A DNA stretch of 64,000 nucleotides, taken from the NCBI RefSeq assembly GCF_002858745.1, contig NZ_PJRO01000011.1, positions 124,001 through 188,000 of the forward strand. Direction: 5' to 3'. A program made the position numbers and the translations under genes. Origin of the DNA: Mesorhizobium loti (GTDB taxonomy: Bacteria; Pseudomonadota; Alphaproteobacteria; Rhizobiales; Rhizobiaceae). The notes beneath the pieces were generated by a model, which made no database searches, was not told the origin of the DNA, and was given only the letters and a program-made list of their open reading frames with translations. Shown here piece by piece: positions 34,977 through 43,727 of the stretch. Within the stretch, counting starts at the first letter, position 1. Every line of letters begins with the position of its first letter.

Positions 34977-35816
34977 ATGAACCCAATGGAAAAGACGGGC
35001 TGGACGCCCCTGCCTCACTCTGACGAAGACCTGGAACGTGCCCGAAGCGTGCCCGACACGCCGCAGACGCGCGCCTCGACCTATCGCCTCGCCTGGAACG
35101 ACGAAGAGTTCATGACGCGACGCGAGCTGAGGCCGGTCAGGCTGCAGCTCGAACTGCTGAAGCCGGAGATGATCCTGGCCGAGCGCGGCATCCGCTCCAC
35201 CGTCATCCTGTTCGGCGGCGCCCGTATTCCGGAGCCGGGCGGCGAGGCCTGGGCGGCCAAGAACGAGACGCAGAAGCGCAACCTTGAAAAGAACAGCCGC
35301 TATTATGAGGAGGCGCGCAAGTTCGCCCGCCTGTGCTCGCAGCATTCGGCTGCATCCTATTATCGCGAGTTCGTCGTCGTCACCGGGGGTGGCCCTGGCG
35401 TGATGGAGGCCGGCAACCGTGGCGCCGACGATGTCGGAGCGCCATCGATCGGTCTCAACATCGTCCTGCCGCACGAGCAGGCGCCGAACCCCTACGTGAC
35501 GCCGGAGCTCTGTTTCAATTTCCACTACTTCGCCATCCGCAAGATGCATTTCGTCATGCGGGCGAAGGCCGTGGCGGTGTTCCCTGGCGGCTTCGGCACC
35601 ATGGACGAGTTCTTCGAGACGCTGACACTGATCCAGACCGGACGCATGGAGCGCGTGCCGGTGATCCTGTTCGGCAAGGAGTTCTGGCAGCGTGCCATCG
35701 ATCTGGACTATCTGGCCGAGCAGGGCACCATCACGCCAGGCGACCAGGACATCATCGATTTCGTCGACACCGCTGACGAAGCCTGGGACATCATCCGCCG
35801 CTTCTATACGCTCTGA
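34977..35816 (+). CDS. LOG family (TIGR00730-type) nucleotide 5'-monophosphate phosphoribohydrolase-like protein
   Basis: A 279-residue Rossmann-fold protein. GGGPGVMEAGNRGA and FPGGFGTMDEFFE carry the PGGxGTxxE motif of LOG/lysine-decarboxylase-like proteins, which split nucleotide monophosphates such as cytokinin riboside monophosphate or, in the larger PpnN type, purine nucleotides. The long N-terminal extension of about 85 residues places it in the bigger bacterial subgroup. ATG 34977 is chosen over a GTG six bases upstream. It is divergent from dapD and overlaps the 3' end of the DUF817 gene by 13 bases on the opposite strand. Confidence 0.85.
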   Translation: MNPMEKTGWTPLPHSDEDLERARSVPDTPQTRASTYRLAWNDEEFMTRRELRPVRLQLELLKPEMILAERGIRSTVILFGGARIPEPGGEAWAAKNETQKRNLEKNSRYYEEARKFARLCSQHSAASYYREFVVVTGGGPGVMEAGNRGADDVGAPSIGLNIVLPHEQAPNPYVTPELCFNFHYFAIRKMHFVMRAKAVAVFPGGFGTMDEFFETLTLIQTGRMERVPVILFGKEFWQRAIDLDYLAEQGTITPGDQDIIDFVDTADEAWDIIRRFYTL

Positions 35817-36679
35817 GGCGCGGCCGCGATCTCGTCCATCGTCCGTGGCCTATGGACTAACGTCACCAGCACGAACGAGATGATCATCAGCAGATACCAG
35901 GCGCCGAGTTTCTGGATGGAGACCGGCGCCCACCCCTCGCTCTGGTCCGGATAGATCCAGGCGCGCGACCATGTGCCGATGTTCTCGGCGAACCAGATGA
36001 ACAGCGAGACCAGCAGGAAGCCGAGCAGCAGCGGCATGCGGTGGCGGAATCGGAAGACGCGATAATGCACAGTCGTCCTGAAGAAGAGTATGGCCGTCGC
36101 CGCGAACAGGCCGTAGCGGATGTCGACCGTGAAATGATGCGCGAAGAAGTTGACGTAGATCGCCGCGGCGAGCAGCGCGGTTGCCCATAGCGGCGGGTAG
36201 CGCATGTAGCGCATGTCGAAGATGCGGCTGACGCGCGCCAGGTAGGAACCGACAGCGGCATACATGAAGCCGGAAAACAGCGGCACGCCGCCGATGCGGA
36301 AGAAGGCGTCCTCGGGATAAATCCATGACCCGGCCGAGGTCTTGAAGATTTCCATGATCGTGCCGACGACGTGGAAAACCAGAATGACCTTGGCCTCGGA
36401 CCAGGTTTCGAGCTTAAGGCCAAGCATCGCAAACTGGATCGTCAGTGCCGCAAGGAACAGAAAGTCGTAGCGGGCAAGCCAGGCGTGTTCGGGCCACCAG
36501 AACTTGGTGATCATGATCAGGGCGAGCATCGCTCCGCCGAACAGGCAGGCCTAGCCCTGTTTCAGGCCGAAGACCAGGAATTCGATCGCCGCACCGGAAA
36601 GGCCGCGCGCCTGCAACCGGTCCAGCACGCGGTGGGCAGCGGCGTCGATGAATGCCTCGACGGACGTGAAACGTCTCAA
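35804..36679 (-). pseudogene. DUF817 membrane protein gene broken by an in-frame TAG
   Basis: Reading from a TTG at 36679, which overlaps the TGA of the upstream HAD gene, the frame gives RFTSVEAFIDAAAHRVLDRL and LEFLVFGL-type sequence (IEFLVFGLKQG), then a TAG at 36551-36553, then ACLFGGAMLALIM and 240 further residues with about eight membrane segments. At the stop DUF817 proteins normally have Trp, so TGG has become TAG by one base. The rest of the frame is intact, which suggests a recent change. A shorter product could start at an internal ATG at 36529, but it would lack the first helix. A sequencing error is possible. Confidence 0.8.
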
Positions 36680-37383
36680 GCGTTCGCTTCGACAATGGTC
36701 GAGAGGAAGCCGGCGAGATTGTCGGTGACATAGTCGACATCGTCGGCATTGTCCGGGTCGCGCTCCCAGATCTCGGAGAAGGTCGGCTCGAAATTGCGCG
36801 GCACCACCAGAACGGTTGTCATGCCAAGTGCCTTTGGCACGGCGAGGTTGCGGGCCAGATCCTCGAACATTACCGAATGCGGGCCGCTGACCGCGTGGAG
36901 CGCCGCGAACTTCTCGTAGGTCTCTCGCGCCGGCTTCGGCGTCAGCCCTGCCGCGACGATGTCGAAAATATCATCGAAATGATCGAGGATGCCGAGCTGG
37001 CGCGCCGCACGCTCGGCATGACCGCGATCGCCATTCGTGAAGATGAACTTGCGTCCCGGCAACTGCCGGATCGCCGTTCCCAGGACCGGATCCGGCACCA
37101 GCCAGGAATAATCGATGTCGTGAACCTTCTCCAGGAAGTCGTCCGGATCGATCTGGTGGCGCTCCATCAGACCGTTCAGCGTGGTGCCATATTCCAGATA
37201 GAGTTCTTTTTGCAGCTTGCGCGCCTCTTCGCGCGGTAGCGTGAGCAGTTCCGACACATAGGCCGTCATCTTCGCGTCGATCTGCGAGAATAGGTTGGAA
37301 TGATGCGGATAGAGCGTGTTGTCGAGGTCGAACACCCAATCGGTGACATGGGCAAAACGAGCGGGATCTGGGGATTCGGTCAT
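36676..37383 (-). CDS. HAD family hydrolase, pyrimidine 5'-nucleotidase type
   Basis: A 235-residue haloacid dehalogenase-like phosphatase. FDLDNTLYPHHSNLF has the nucleophile and acid Asp pair of motif I, IFTNGDRGHAERAA is motif II, and the Lys of LTPKPARETYE and the acidic FEDLARNL stretch are motifs III and IV. The DNTLYP and TNG wording is that of the bacterial pyrimidine 5'-nucleotidase subgroup related to yeast Sdt1 and Phm8. The DUF817 frame overlaps its stop by a few bases. In rhizobia I recall this gene near argB, as here. Confidence 0.88.
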   Translation of the reverse strand: MTESPDPARFAHVTDWVFDLDNTLYPHHSNLFSQIDAKMTAYVSELLTLPREEARKLQKELYLEYGTTLNGLMERHQIDPDDFLEKVHDIDYSWLVPDPVLGTAIRQLPGRKFIFTNGDRGHAERAARQLGILDHFDDIFDIVAAGLTPKPARETYEKFAALHAVSGPHSVMFEDLARNLAVPKALGMTTVLVVPRNFEPTFSEIWERDPDNADDVDYVTDNLAGFLSTIVEANA

Positions 37384-37548
37384 GGCGCAGTTATCGCATG
37401 AAACCAGCGAAGCGGAAGCAGCTTTGTCGATCGCTTTTGCAGATCGATTGGGGCGGAATTCGCGCGATCATTCAAATTTTAGCCAGCGCTTAAAGAAGAC
37501 CTTCAAGTCTTGCCGTCATAAGGCCGCCAGCGGGGAGGGAGGGCAGTG

Positions 37549-38304
37549 ATGACCAGCATAGTCGTGCGTTCCGCAGCTGTCGCCGGGGCTGCGGTCCTCG
37601 CCTCGCTTCTGGTCGTTCTCGCTCTCGGCTCGTTGTCCAGAGATCTCATTGGTCTCGACGCCTGGATCATCGGCACCATCTGTCCCCTGCTGATCGCCGG
37701 GCCGACCAGCGCCTATATGTTTGCGCAAAGCGACAGGCTGAAGGCGGCGCACCGCGAACTTGCCCGCACCCATGCGCAACTTGCCGTGGCACATCGGCGC
37801 CTCTCCCACAAAGCCAGCCGCGACGACATGACCGGCATGCTCAACCGTGAAAGTTTTTTCGCGGCGCTGGAAAGCGCCAAGGAGAAGACGGGAGGCGCAC
37901 TGCTCATCATCGATGCCGATCATTTCAAGGCCATCAACGACAGCTACGGCCACCTCACCGGTGACGAGGCGTTGTTGCTGATTGCCGATGCCATCAAGCG
38001 TGCGATGCGCAGCGGCGATGTGCTTGGCCGCATCGGTGGCGAGGAGTTCGCCGCTTTCCTGCATGGCGCCGACGAGCGGGAAGCTGCCCGCATCGCCGAA
38101 CGGATCCGCACCGAGGTCGAGCTGATCCTGTTCAGGCCGGTGGAACGAACCGTAAGGCTGACGGTGTCGATCGGCGGCGCACTCTTCCAGGAAACGATGT
38201 CGTTGCCCGACCTCATGCGCAGCGCCGACGTGCGTCTCTACGAAGCCAAGCAGCGTGGCCGCAACTTGGTGATTGTCGGCGCCGCGGTGTCTCGCGCGGC
38301 CTGA
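37549..38304 (+). CDS. GGDEF domain diguanylate cyclase
   Basis: A 251-residue protein. Two hydrophobic segments (about 5-27 and 35-60) anchor it, a short coiled coil follows (about 62-90), and the GGDEF domain covers about 90-245. The active site reads RIGGEEFAAFL, the GGEEF form, with DDMTGMLNRESFF and DADHFKAINDSYGH as landmarks, so cyclic di-GMP synthesis is likely. The start is ATG 37549 behind GGGAGGGAGGGCAG. It is divergent from the HAD gene across 165 bases, in which I see no special structure. Confidence 0.85.
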   Translation: MTSIVVRSAAVAGAAVLASLLVVLALGSLSRDLIGLDAWIIGTICPLLIAGPTSAYMFAQSDRLKAAHRELARTHAQLAVAHRRLSHKASRDDMTGMLNRESFFAALESAKEKTGGALLIIDADHFKAINDSYGHLTGDEALLLIADAIKRAMRSGDVLGRIGGEEFAAFLHGADEREAARIAERIRTEVELILFRPVERTVRLTVSIGGALFQETMSLPDLMRSADVRLYEAKQRGRNLVIVGAAVSRAA

Positions 38305-38309
38305 GTGCC

Positions 38310-38471
38310 TCAGAAACCGTAGATGGCAATGCGCAGCAATACCGCCGCCATTGCCAGCGCAACGATCATCGCGCCCATGCCGATCGGCGATCCCCAGCCG
38401 TGCCATTCCATGGAACGTTCGGCGAAGCGCATTTCTTCTTCTCGTGACAAAGTGTTCTGCGGTTGGGCCAT
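38310..38471 (-). CDS. small single-span membrane protein
   Basis: A 53-residue protein: MAQPQNTLSREEEMRFAERS, then HGWGSPIGMG and one hydrophobic helix at about 31-50 ending in IAIYGF. AAGGAGA lies nine bases before the ATG at 38471, which supports a real gene. I do not recognise a named family, but the soluble-plus-helix layout recalls short conserved rhizobial membrane proteins. It converges with the GGDEF gene and is divergent from the MarR gene across 93 bases. Confidence 0.72.
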   Translation of the reverse strand: MAQPQNTLSREEEMRFAERSMEWHGWGSPIGMGAMIVALAMAAVLLRIAIYGF

Positions 38472-38536
38472 CGGGTGTCTCCTTCCTTGTGGGTTCAGCT
38501 TGTCGGCATCTCGGCTTTGATTTAATGATACGTCAG

Positions 38537-38549
38537 TCGAAATGTTCGA
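38537..38549. promoter_or_regulatory. small palindrome upstream of MarR gene
   Basis: TCGAA-ATG-TTCGA lies 16 bases before the MarR start codon, in the divergent gap with the small membrane protein gene. It may be an autoregulatory site, but arms of 5 bases are weak evidence. Confidence 0.3.
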
Positions 38550-38564
38550 TAGAATGATATTTAG

Positions 38565-39053
38565 ATGATCGAAATAATACCGTCAACCGCAAACCGGGAC
38601 CAATTGCTCGGCTCCCTGCTGGGCGCCATCATGCGCTGGCAGGATGAGACGCAGAGCTTCGACGAGGCGGTGCGCGAGAAAATGGGCATCAACAGCGCCG
38701 AAGGCCGCTGTCTCAGCCTGCTGTACCATGGGCCGCAATCGGCAGGCGCCATTGCGCGGGTCTCGGGGCTGACACCGGCGGCGGTCACGGCGCTGATCGA
38801 CAGGTTGGAGGCGCGCGGTTTTCTGACCCGCACGCGCAGCACCGAGGATCGGCGCAAGGTGGTGGTCGAGGCCACCGAAAAGACGCGGGACCTGTCGGCG
38901 CGCTATTATGGCGGCATCGCACGCGAAGGCGAAAAGATGCTGCGCACCTTCAGCGACAGCGAACTCGGCACGCTCCTGGAATTCATGACCGCCGCAGCCG
39001 ACCTTCAGCACAACGAATTGCGGAAACTGAAGACTGGCGAACAGCCGGACTGA
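38565..39053 (+). CDS. MarR family transcriptional regulator
   Basis: A 162-residue winged-helix regulator. GPQSAGAIARVSGLTPAAVTALIDRLEARGFLTRTRS (seen as AGAIARVSGL, AAVTALIDRLEARGF and the wing STEDRRKVVVE) is typical MarR. The helical dimerisation ends are present at both termini. The ligand and targets are unknown. The sequence upstream is AT-rich and contains a small palindrome. No classic ribosome site precedes the ATG at 38565. Confidence 0.87.
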   Translation: MIEIIPSTANRDQLLGSLLGAIMRWQDETQSFDEAVREKMGINSAEGRCLSLLYHGPQSAGAIARVSGLTPAAVTALIDRLEARGFLTRTRSTEDRRKVVVEATEKTRDLSARYYGGIAREGEKMLRTFSDSELGTLLEFMTAAADLQHNELRKLKTGEQPD

Positions 39054-39068
39054 CGGGGGCCGAATGCC

Positions 39069-39962
39069 TTATGGCACGATCAGCGTGCCGGCGCCATGTT
39101 CGGTGAAGAGCTCAAGCAGCACCGAATGCGGCGTCTTGCCATTGAGGATGACGACGCCTTCGACACCGCGTTCGATCGCCTCGATGCAGGTCTCCACCTT
39201 GGGTATCATGCCACCGGAAACCGTGCCGTCGGCGATCAATGCCTTGGCCTCAGCCACGGTCAGCTCGTCGATCAGCTTCTTGTCCTTGTCGAGCACGCCG
39301 GGAACATCGGTGAGGAACAACAGGCGCGTGGCCTTCACTGCGCCGGCGATGGCACCGGCGAACGTATCGGCGTTGATGTTGTAGGTGTGGCCGTCGCGGC
39401 CGGGCGCCACCGGAGCCAGCACCGGGATCATTTCCGAACGTGCGAGAAGGTCGAGCAGTGTACGATCGACCTCGACGGGTTCGCCGACGAAACCGAGATC
39501 GAGCACACGCTCGATGTTGGAATCCGGGTCCTTGATCGTCTTGTGGGCCTTGCGGGCGAAGACCATATTGCCGTCCTTGCCGCACAGACCGATCGCCCAC
39601 TCGCCCTCGGCATTGATGAGCGCAACGATCTCCTTGTTGATCGAGCCGGCCAGCACCATCTCGACGATTTCGACCGTTTTTTCATCGGTGACGCGCAGGC
39701 CGCCTTCGAAGCGCGATTCGATGCCCATCTTGGCGAGCATGGCCGCGATCTGCGGACCGCCGCCATGCACGACGATGGGGTTCACGCCGGACTGCTTTAA
39801 AAGCGCGATGTCGCGGGCAAAGGCCTTGCCAAGCTCGATATTGCCCATGGCGTGACCGCCATACTTCACCACGACCGTCTTGTTCTCGTAGCGCTGCATG
39901 TAAGGCAGTGCCCTCGAGAGCAGCGCGGCCTGCATTTCGGCGGTGGCGGCGACGTCCGTCAT
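39069..39962 (-). CDS. argB: acetylglutamate kinase
   Basis: A 297-residue amino-acid kinase that phosphorylates N-acetylglutamate in arginine synthesis. VVVKYGGHAMGN (Lys and Gly loop near residue 30), IVVHGGGPQIAAML (near 64), and AGAIAGAVKATRLLFLTDVPGV (as AGAIAGAVKA and FLTDVPGV, near 215) match the family; SGGMIPKVETCIEAI near 250 is the arginine-sensitive type region. Length is normal. It converges with the MarR gene. In many rhizobia engB lies next to argB; here about 8.6 kb of other genes separate them. Confidence 0.96.
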   Translation of the reverse strand: MTDVAATAEMQAALLSRALPYMQRYENKTVVVKYGGHAMGNIELGKAFARDIALLKQSGVNPIVVHGGGPQIAAMLAKMGIESRFEGGLRVTDEKTVEIVEMVLAGSINKEIVALINAEGEWAIGLCGKDGNMVFARKAHKTIKDPDSNIERVLDLGFVGEPVEVDRTLLDLLARSEMIPVLAPVAPGRDGHTYNINADTFAGAIAGAVKATRLLFLTDVPGVLDKDKKLIDELTVAEAKALIADGTVSGGMIPKVETCIEAIERGVEGVVILNGKTPHSVLLELFTEHGAGTLIVP

Positions 39963-40114
39963 GGCGAATTTCCCGGCTGACTGGAAAGAAACGGCGAGGT
40001 CTTAGCGGGAAACTGCGAGGGGAGCAATCGATACGGGCAGGCAAGTCTTGTTTTGGCGTGACGTCGGCGTCATCTGTTCGTGAACAGCGGTGAAACCGTC
40101 AAGCAGGTGTCACG

Positions 40115-40738
40115 ATGACCGGGTTCGATTCAAAAACCCATTGGCAGGACGTCTATGCCAACAAGGCAACGACTGCTGTGAGCTGGTATCAGGAGACACC
40201 GGCGCCTTCCCTCGATCTGCTGCAATTGGTGGGCGCCAAACCCGACACCAGCATCGTCGATGTTGGCGGCGGCGCCTCGATCCTTACGGACACGCTTCTG
40301 GCGCTCGGCTATCGCGATCTTTCCGTGCTCGATATCTCTCGGGCTGGACTTGAGGCCGCACAGGCACGACTCGGCGCCGCTGCCGCCAAGGTCGACTGGA
40401 TTGTCGTGGACGTCACGCAATGGCGTCCCCAACGTTCCTACGACATCTGGCACGATCGTGCCGCGTTCCATTTCCTGGTCGAGGAGAGCAGCCGGGCCGC
40501 CTATGTCGAGCGGCTGCGCTCGGCTCTGCCCGTCGGCGGTCATGTGGTCATCGGCACCTTTGCACCGGACGGTCCGGAAAAATGCAGCGGCCTGACGGTG
40601 CAGCGCTACGATGCACAATCCCTGAGCGCTGCACTCGGTGCAGGCTTCCGGCCCATCGACGGCAGGCTTTATGACCACGTCACGCCTTGGGGCGCGACAC
40701 AGCATTTCCACTTCGGCACGTTTTGCCGCGAGGCCTGA
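40115..40738 (+). CDS. class I SAM-dependent methyltransferase
   Basis: A 207-residue methyltransferase. IVDVGGGASILTD near residue 47 is motif I, which binds S-adenosylmethionine, LSVLDISRAGLEAA is motif II with the acidic residue, and WIVVDVTQW and YDIWHDRAAFHFL are later motifs. The overall wording resembles the thiopurine or small-molecule methyltransferase-like group; the substrate is unknown. GTCACG precedes the ATG at 40115. It stands alone, converging with the amidase gene with 5 bases between. Confidence 0.82.
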   Translation: MTGFDSKTHWQDVYANKATTAVSWYQETPAPSLDLLQLVGAKPDTSIVDVGGGASILTDTLLALGYRDLSVLDISRAGLEAAQARLGAAAAKVDWIVVDVTQWRPQRSYDIWHDRAAFHFLVEESSRAAYVERLRSALPVGGHVVIGTFAPDGPEKCSGLTVQRYDAQSLSAALGAGFRPIDGRLYDHVTPWGATQHFHFGTFCREA

Positions 40739-40743
40739 ACCTC

Positions 40744-42240
40744 CTATTGCGGCACGCGCAGCGGCGCGCGCCGCTTCAGCCAGCCGGAAATCGTTTCCAT
40801 CTGTGCCGCCAGCGACAGCAGCGTCTCTTCGTCGCCGGGGCGGCCTGCAGCCTGGATGCCGAGCGGCAAGCCGCCATCGGTGACATGGACTGGCAACGCA
40901 ATGGATGGCTGGCCACTGACATTCTGGATCGCCGGCCAGGGCGTGAACCACAGGCTTTTGTCGAGCAGCTGCGAGAAGAAACCCGGTATCCTGAGCAATC
41001 GTGTCAGATGCAGCCTGTCCAGAATGGTTTCGATGAATTCATCCATGCCCTTCGGGCTCATCGCACCGCAGGCAAGCGGAGGATGCGCGATGATCGGCAT
41101 CAGCACGGCATCATAACGGGCGGTAGCGTTGATCAACTGCCGGGAGGCTGCATGGAGCCGCTCCAGCAATGTATATGTCTCGCCGCCGGACATCAGTTCG
41201 CCGAAGCGCCCAAGCAGGCGCGTTGCGCGTTCGACGTCGCCCGTGACCGACCTGCCGTTGCGGACTTCTTCCATGCGAAGCGCCCCGGCAACTGCCGAAG
41301 AGACACACATGGCAAAGGCGGTCATGAAAGCACGGTCTATCATCGGCAGGTCGATCTCTTCCACCGTATGACCACCGTCACGCGCGATCGCCACCGCTTT
41401 GTCGAGTGCCTGCATGGTTTCGGCTGAAATGGGCAGATCGAGCGGCGATTTGCGATACACAGCGAGCTTGAGCTTTCCAGGCTGGCGGGTGGCGGCTGCG
41501 GCGAAGGTGCCGCGTGGCGGTCGCGCGGCATAGGGTGCGAGCGGGTCCGGACCATGGGTGAGATCAAGCAGCAGCGCACAGTCGCGCACGGACCGTGTCA
41601 CGGCATGGTCGACCACAAAACCGTACCAACTTTCCGACGTCAGCGGTGACAGCGGCACGCGACCGCGCGAAGTCTTGAGCCCGACCAGGCCTGTGCAAGC
41701 GGACGGCACGCGGATCGAACCGCCACCGTCGGAAGCGTGCGCCACAGGCACGATGCCCGCCGAAACCAGCGCTGAAGCTCCGCCGGAGGAACCTCCAGTG
41801 GTGTGGTTGGTGTTCCATGGGCTGCGAGTGATCCCGAAGGCGGTGGATTCCGTCATCAGCCGCAAGCCATATTCCGGCGTGGTGCTGGTGACGATCGGGT
41901 TGAGACCTGCGGCCAGATAACGCTCGGTCAGAACCGAGTTGAAATCGGGAACGAAAGGCGGCACCCGGCTGCCGCCATGTGTGGCAACGCACTGGATGGC
42001 GATGCCGAGGTCCTTGATCGCGAAAGGCACACCGGCCAGTGGCAGGGTGCGGTCGATTGTTTTCGCCCGTTGTCTCGCGGCGTCGTAGAGCGGTTCGGCA
42101 ATGGCGTTGATTTCACCGCGAGTCGCCTCGGCGCGCGCAATTGCGGCATCCGCGAGTTCGAGTGGTGATAGCTCGCCGTTGCGGATCAGAGCCGCCAGGC
42201 CTGTCGCATCGTTTTCCCACAGCGTCCGCTCGACAGACAT
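40744..42240 (-). CDS. amidase signature family amidase
   Basis: A 498-residue hydrolase. The Ser-cisSer-Lys triad is present: Lys in GVPFAIKDL (about residue 76), cis-Ser in TTGGSSGGASALV (about 150) and the nucleophile Ser in ASDGGGSIRVPSACTG (about 175). The family includes GatA and many catabolic amidases; the lack of GatB and GatC genes here and the length point to a stand-alone amidase with unknown amide substrate. It is divergent from the ECF sigma gene across 123 bases. Confidence 0.9.
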   Translation of the reverse strand: MSVERTLWENDATGLAALIRNGELSPLELADAAIARAEATRGEINAIAEPLYDAARQRAKTIDRTLPLAGVPFAIKDLGIAIQCVATHGGSRVPPFVPDFNSVLTERYLAAGLNPIVTSTTPEYGLRLMTESTAFGITRSPWNTNHTTGGSSGGASALVSAGIVPVAHASDGGGSIRVPSACTGLVGLKTSRGRVPLSPLTSESWYGFVVDHAVTRSVRDCALLLDLTHGPDPLAPYAARPPRGTFAAAATRQPGKLKLAVYRKSPLDLPISAETMQALDKAVAIARDGGHTVEEIDLPMIDRAFMTAFAMCVSSAVAGALRMEEVRNGRSVTGDVERATRLLGRFGELMSGGETYTLLERLHAASRQLINATARYDAVLMPIIAHPPLACGAMSPKGMDEFIETILDRLHLTRLLRIPGFFSQLLDKSLWFTPWPAIQNVSGQPSIALPVHVTDGGLPLGIQAAGRPGDEETLLSLAAQMETISGWLKRRAPLRVPQ

Positions 42241-42363
42241 GCCGCCCTCCCAGGCTGGAGGAAAAGGCTATCGGGCTGCAGCTGCCTTTGCAAATTGGCG
42301 CCGAAGTGACGGTCAGATTCGCTCCACTAGGCAAGGCGCAGCGGCCATCATAGTCTGGCGGCG

Positions 42364-42903
42364 ATGACGCCAGAGGACATCGCCAAACTGATCGTCCGGA
42401 CTTCACTGAAGGATCGGGCAGCGTTCGATCTGCTCTACCGGCAGACGAGCGCGAAACTTTTTGGCGTCTGCCTGCGTGTCTTGAGTGATCGCGGAGAGGC
42501 AGAGGAGGCGCTGCAGGAGGTGTTCGTCAAGGTCTGGACGAAGGCCGACCGCTTCGCCATCTCGGAGCTGAGCCCGATGTCGTGGCTGATCGCGGTGGCG
42601 CGCAACCATGCCATCGATCGCATCAGGGCGCGTCGCCGGCCCGCCGCCGACATCGACGCTGCGCTCGATGTGGCTGATCCGGCGCCGGGACCCGAGGCAA
42701 TGGCGGTGGCGGGCGGCGAGGCCGATCGCATCCACCGTTGCCTGGAGGAGCTCGAACAGGATCGGGCGGATGCCATACGGGGTGCTTACCTCAAGGGAGA
42801 GAGTTATGTCGAACTTGCGGAGCGCCATGGCGTTCCGCTCAACACGATGCGGACCTGGCTGCGGCGCAGCCTGATCAGATTACGGGAATGCCTGGAGCGA
42901 TGA
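42364..42903 (+). CDS. ECF family RNA polymerase sigma factor
   Basis: A 179-residue sigma factor. Region 2 covers about 20-95 (AFDLLYRQTSAKLFGVCLRVL in pieces; EEALQEVFVKVW; SWLIAVARNHAIDRIR) and region 4 about 120-178 (LKGESYVELAERHGVPLNTMRTWLRRSL in pieces; ERHGVPLNTMRTWLRR is the recognition helix). Regions 1 and 3 are absent, as usual for ECF factors. The next gene overlaps it by ATGA and encodes the anti-sigma factor, of the RskA type, which places the pair near the SigK group. Fasciclin and MsrB genes downstream are likely targets. Confidence 0.92.
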   Translation: MTPEDIAKLIVRTSLKDRAAFDLLYRQTSAKLFGVCLRVLSDRGEAEEALQEVFVKVWTKADRFAISELSPMSWLIAVARNHAIDRIRARRRPAADIDAALDVADPAPGPEAMAVAGGEADRIHRCLEELEQDRADAIRGAYLKGESYVELAERHGVPLNTMRTWLRRSLIRLRECLER

Positions 42904-43613
42904 CGGCAAGCGATCACACCGGACCGGAACGCGACGACGACGCCCTGGCCGCGGAGTATGTGCTCGGCGTGCTGTCGGCGGACGAGCGTCAGGTGGCAGC
43001 GCAGCGGGTCGAACGGGATCCCGTCTTCGCGCGGCTGGTCGATGCCTGGCAGGGCCGGCTTTCGCCCCTTGCTGCCGGCTATGCCGAGGTGGAGGCACCG
43101 GTTTCGGTGAAGGCAGCGATCGACCGTCGGCTGTTCACGAGGGGCGCTGCCCAAGAGGATCGAGGAGGCCTCTGGTCCAGCCTTGCCTTCTGGCGCGGCC
43201 TTACTGCCGCTGCCGTCGCAGCGCTTGTGCTGGCCACCGCCGTACCTTACCTGGGCACACCGCCTTCGCAGCCGCAGACGGAACTGGTCGCCTCGCTTGC
43301 CGCCGAAGGCAGCGATGTCCGATACGTTGCGGTGTATGACGGGGGCCGCAACGAGGTGCGGCTGTCACGCCTCGCCGGTCAACTGGCACCGGACAAGGAT
43401 TTCGAACTCTGGCTGATCGAAGGCAAGAATGCGCCGGTGTCGGTCGGCGTCGTTCCCGCGGGTGCCACCGCTCGACTGGTTCCGTCGGCGCCTGTCCAGC
43501 AGAAGCTGGCGCAAGGCGCGGTTCTCGCCATCAGCCTCGAACCGAAAGGCGGCTCGCCAACCGGGCAACCGACTGGACCCGTGGTTGCCGCTGGCGATTT
43601 GAAAAATATCTGA
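42900..43613 (+). CDS. RskA-type membrane anti-sigma factor
   Basis: A 237-residue protein. The cytosolic N-terminal part (about 1-85, AAEYVLGVLSADERQ is typical of the zinc-free anti-sigma region) would bind the ECF sigma factor. One membrane span lies at about 98-118 (GLTAAAVAALVLATAVPYL). The periplasmic C-terminal part has the RskA fold (LWLIEGKNAPVSVGVVP and VLAISLEPKGGSPTGQPTGPV in pieces), which members use to sense the periplasm. The start overlaps the sigma stop codon, so translation is coupled. Confidence 0.9.
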   Translation: MTASDHTGPERDDDALAAEYVLGVLSADERQVAAQRVERDPVFARLVDAWQGRLSPLAAGYAEVEAPVSVKAAIDRRLFTRGAAQEDRGGLWSSLAFWRGLTAAAVAALVLATAVPYLGTPPSQPQTELVASLAAEGSDVRYVAVYDGGRNEVRLSRLAGQLAPDKDFELWLIEGKNAPVSVGVVPAGATARLVPSAPVQQKLAQGAVLAISLEPKGGSPTGQPTGPVVAAGDLKNI

Positions 43614-43654
43614 GCGCCCAATCCGAGCGGCGCCGAGAAAAAGTTTCAATCGGC

Positions 43655-43682
43655 TGAAACTCTGAAAGATCGCGCCCCGTAT
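43655..43682 (+). promoter_or_regulatory. candidate ECF-type promoter before the fasciclin gene
   Basis: TGAAAC (43655-43660) and CGTAT (43678-43682) are separated by 17 bases, in good agreement with -35 and -10 boxes of ECF sigma factors. TGAAAC is also the right arm of an inverted repeat with GTTTCA at 43643-43648. The start codon of the fasciclin gene is 45 bases further on. Confidence 0.5.
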
Positions 43683-43727
43683 CTCCTTGCGTCCCCGAAG
43701 AGGGTTGGAACCAGAGGAGATTGAAAT

